Assembly (NCBI RefSeq): GCF_000772045.1
Contig: NZ_CP009754.1
Coordinates: forward strand, 930,001-994,000
DNA: 64,000 nucleotides
Reading direction: 5' to 3'
DNA from: Streptomyces sp. CCM_MD2014
Lineage (GTDB): Bacteria; Actinomycetota; Actinomycetes; Streptomycetales; Streptomycetaceae
The position numbers were made by a program, and so were the translations under genes. Within the stretch, counting starts at the first letter, position 1. Each line of letters opens with the position of its first letter. This document shows, one piece after another, positions 63,669 to 64,000 of this stretch. The notes below the pieces were generated by a model that saw only the letters and a list, made by a program, of their open reading frames with translations, was not told the DNA's origin and did no database searches.

Positions 63669-64000
63669 TCAGGTCAGGTCGAGTTCGGGCTGGTAGAGGT
63701 CCAGCCAGAGGGCGAGGTCGAGGGCCCGTTCCAGGCCGCGCCGGTCCGCCTGGCTGTTCATCGGCGCCCTCCGTTCGGCGGCCCGCCGCAGGCGGCCGGG
63801 GTCGACGAGGTCGAAGACGGGGTGGCCGGTGCGGGTGAGCAGGTCCTTGGCCTGGTCCTGGAGGGCTGCCGCGTACTGGGGGTCCTGGGTGGACGGGTAG
63901 GGGCTCTTGACCCGGTCGTAGACGGACTGCGGCAGCACGTCCGCGGTCGCCTCGCGCAGCAGGGTCTTCTCCCGGCCGTCGAAGGACTTCAGCGCCCAGG
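63669..64000 (-). CDS. Asparagine synthase (glutamine-hydrolysing), C-terminal part
   Basis: The frame enters from the right edge and ends at 63669, showing about 109 residues. WALKSFDGREKTLLREATADVLPQSVYDRVKSPYPSTQDP matches the C-terminal region of AsnB, where the RxKSPYP motif follows the synthetase domain. The N-terminal glutaminase and ATP-pyrophosphatase parts lie outside the window. The family amidates aspartate; Streptomyces AsnB paralogues also modify lipids or antibiotics. Confidence 0.8.
   Translation of the reverse strand, partial: WALKSFDGREKTLLREATADVLPQSVYDRVKSPYPSTQDPQYAAALQDQAKDLLTRTGHPVFDLVDPGRLRRAAERRAPMNSQADRRGLERALDLALWLDLYQPELDLT

Overview
This is a very GC-rich actinomycete chromosome segment. 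GTG starts, GGAGG ribosome sites, bidirectional stem-loop terminators and gene families such as SpoIIE/HATPase phosphatases, ECF sigma factors, CYP158-type P450 and monomeric NADP isocitrate dehydrogenase point to Streptomyces. The order icd / P450 / inositol genes resembles, from memory, the icd region of S. coelicolor or S. lividans. No phage, plasmid, insertion sequence or CRISPR array was seen.

Layout. (a) 1-4908: a partial unknown gene, a secreted NlpC/P60 peptidase, a secreted GH13 alpha-amylase with a starch-binding domain, and a membrane-anchored endonuclease/exonuclease/phosphatase. (b) 4947-16824: an alpha-glucan locus. Two nearly identical LacI repressors flank a 1430-residue secreted GH87-type alpha-1,3-glucanase. 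They are followed by a sugar-binding lipoprotein, two permeases and a cytosolic GH13 alpha-glucosidase. GCAAG-N3-CTTGC palindromes sit before both repressors and before the glucanase, and perfect hairpins interrupt the transport operon. No ATPase gene is present, so a shared MsiK-type ATPase is presumed. (c) 16938-33180: SpoIIE phosphatase, ABC exporter, UPF0104 membrane protein, a glycerol-kinase-like/FAD dehydrogenase/FAD oxidoreductase operon, amino-acid permease, MscS channel and icd. (d) 33260-44376: N-formylglutamate amidohydrolase, a CYP158-like P450, then a module of ECF sigma factor, intracellular subtilase and divergent TPR-CHAT (caspase-like) protein, a LuxR-type ATPase regulator, an astacin-like protein that lacks the catalytic Glu, and tRNA-Pro(GGG). 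(e) 44540-62497: a BASS transporter, a 29-bp tandem repeat array, and a large inositol/sugar-acid block: MocA-type dehydrogenase, LacI repressor, frameshifted PhyH dioxygenase, IolG, isomerase, a three-gene inositol-type ABC transporter, divergent iolC-aldolase-iolB-iolD-gntR, and an aldo/keto reductase. (f) 62595-64000: ankyrin protein, SapA-like secreted protein, and the C-terminus of an asparagine synthetase.

How they work together. In block (b), extracellular alpha-1,3-glucan (for example fungal wall) would be cut by the GH87 enzyme, the oligosaccharides imported by the ABC system and hydrolysed by the GH13 enzyme, with the twin LacI proteins repressing through the shared operator. In block (e), inositol would be imported, oxidised by IolG, and passed through isomerase/dehydratase, IolD, IolB, IolC and aldolase steps under GntR control. 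A LacI regulator appears to govern the MocA and PhyH genes through a 15-bp site found at two promoters. The most system-like novelty is the sigma/subtilase/CHAT module at 35388-41047, which has the makings of a regulated proteolytic signalling or conflict system.
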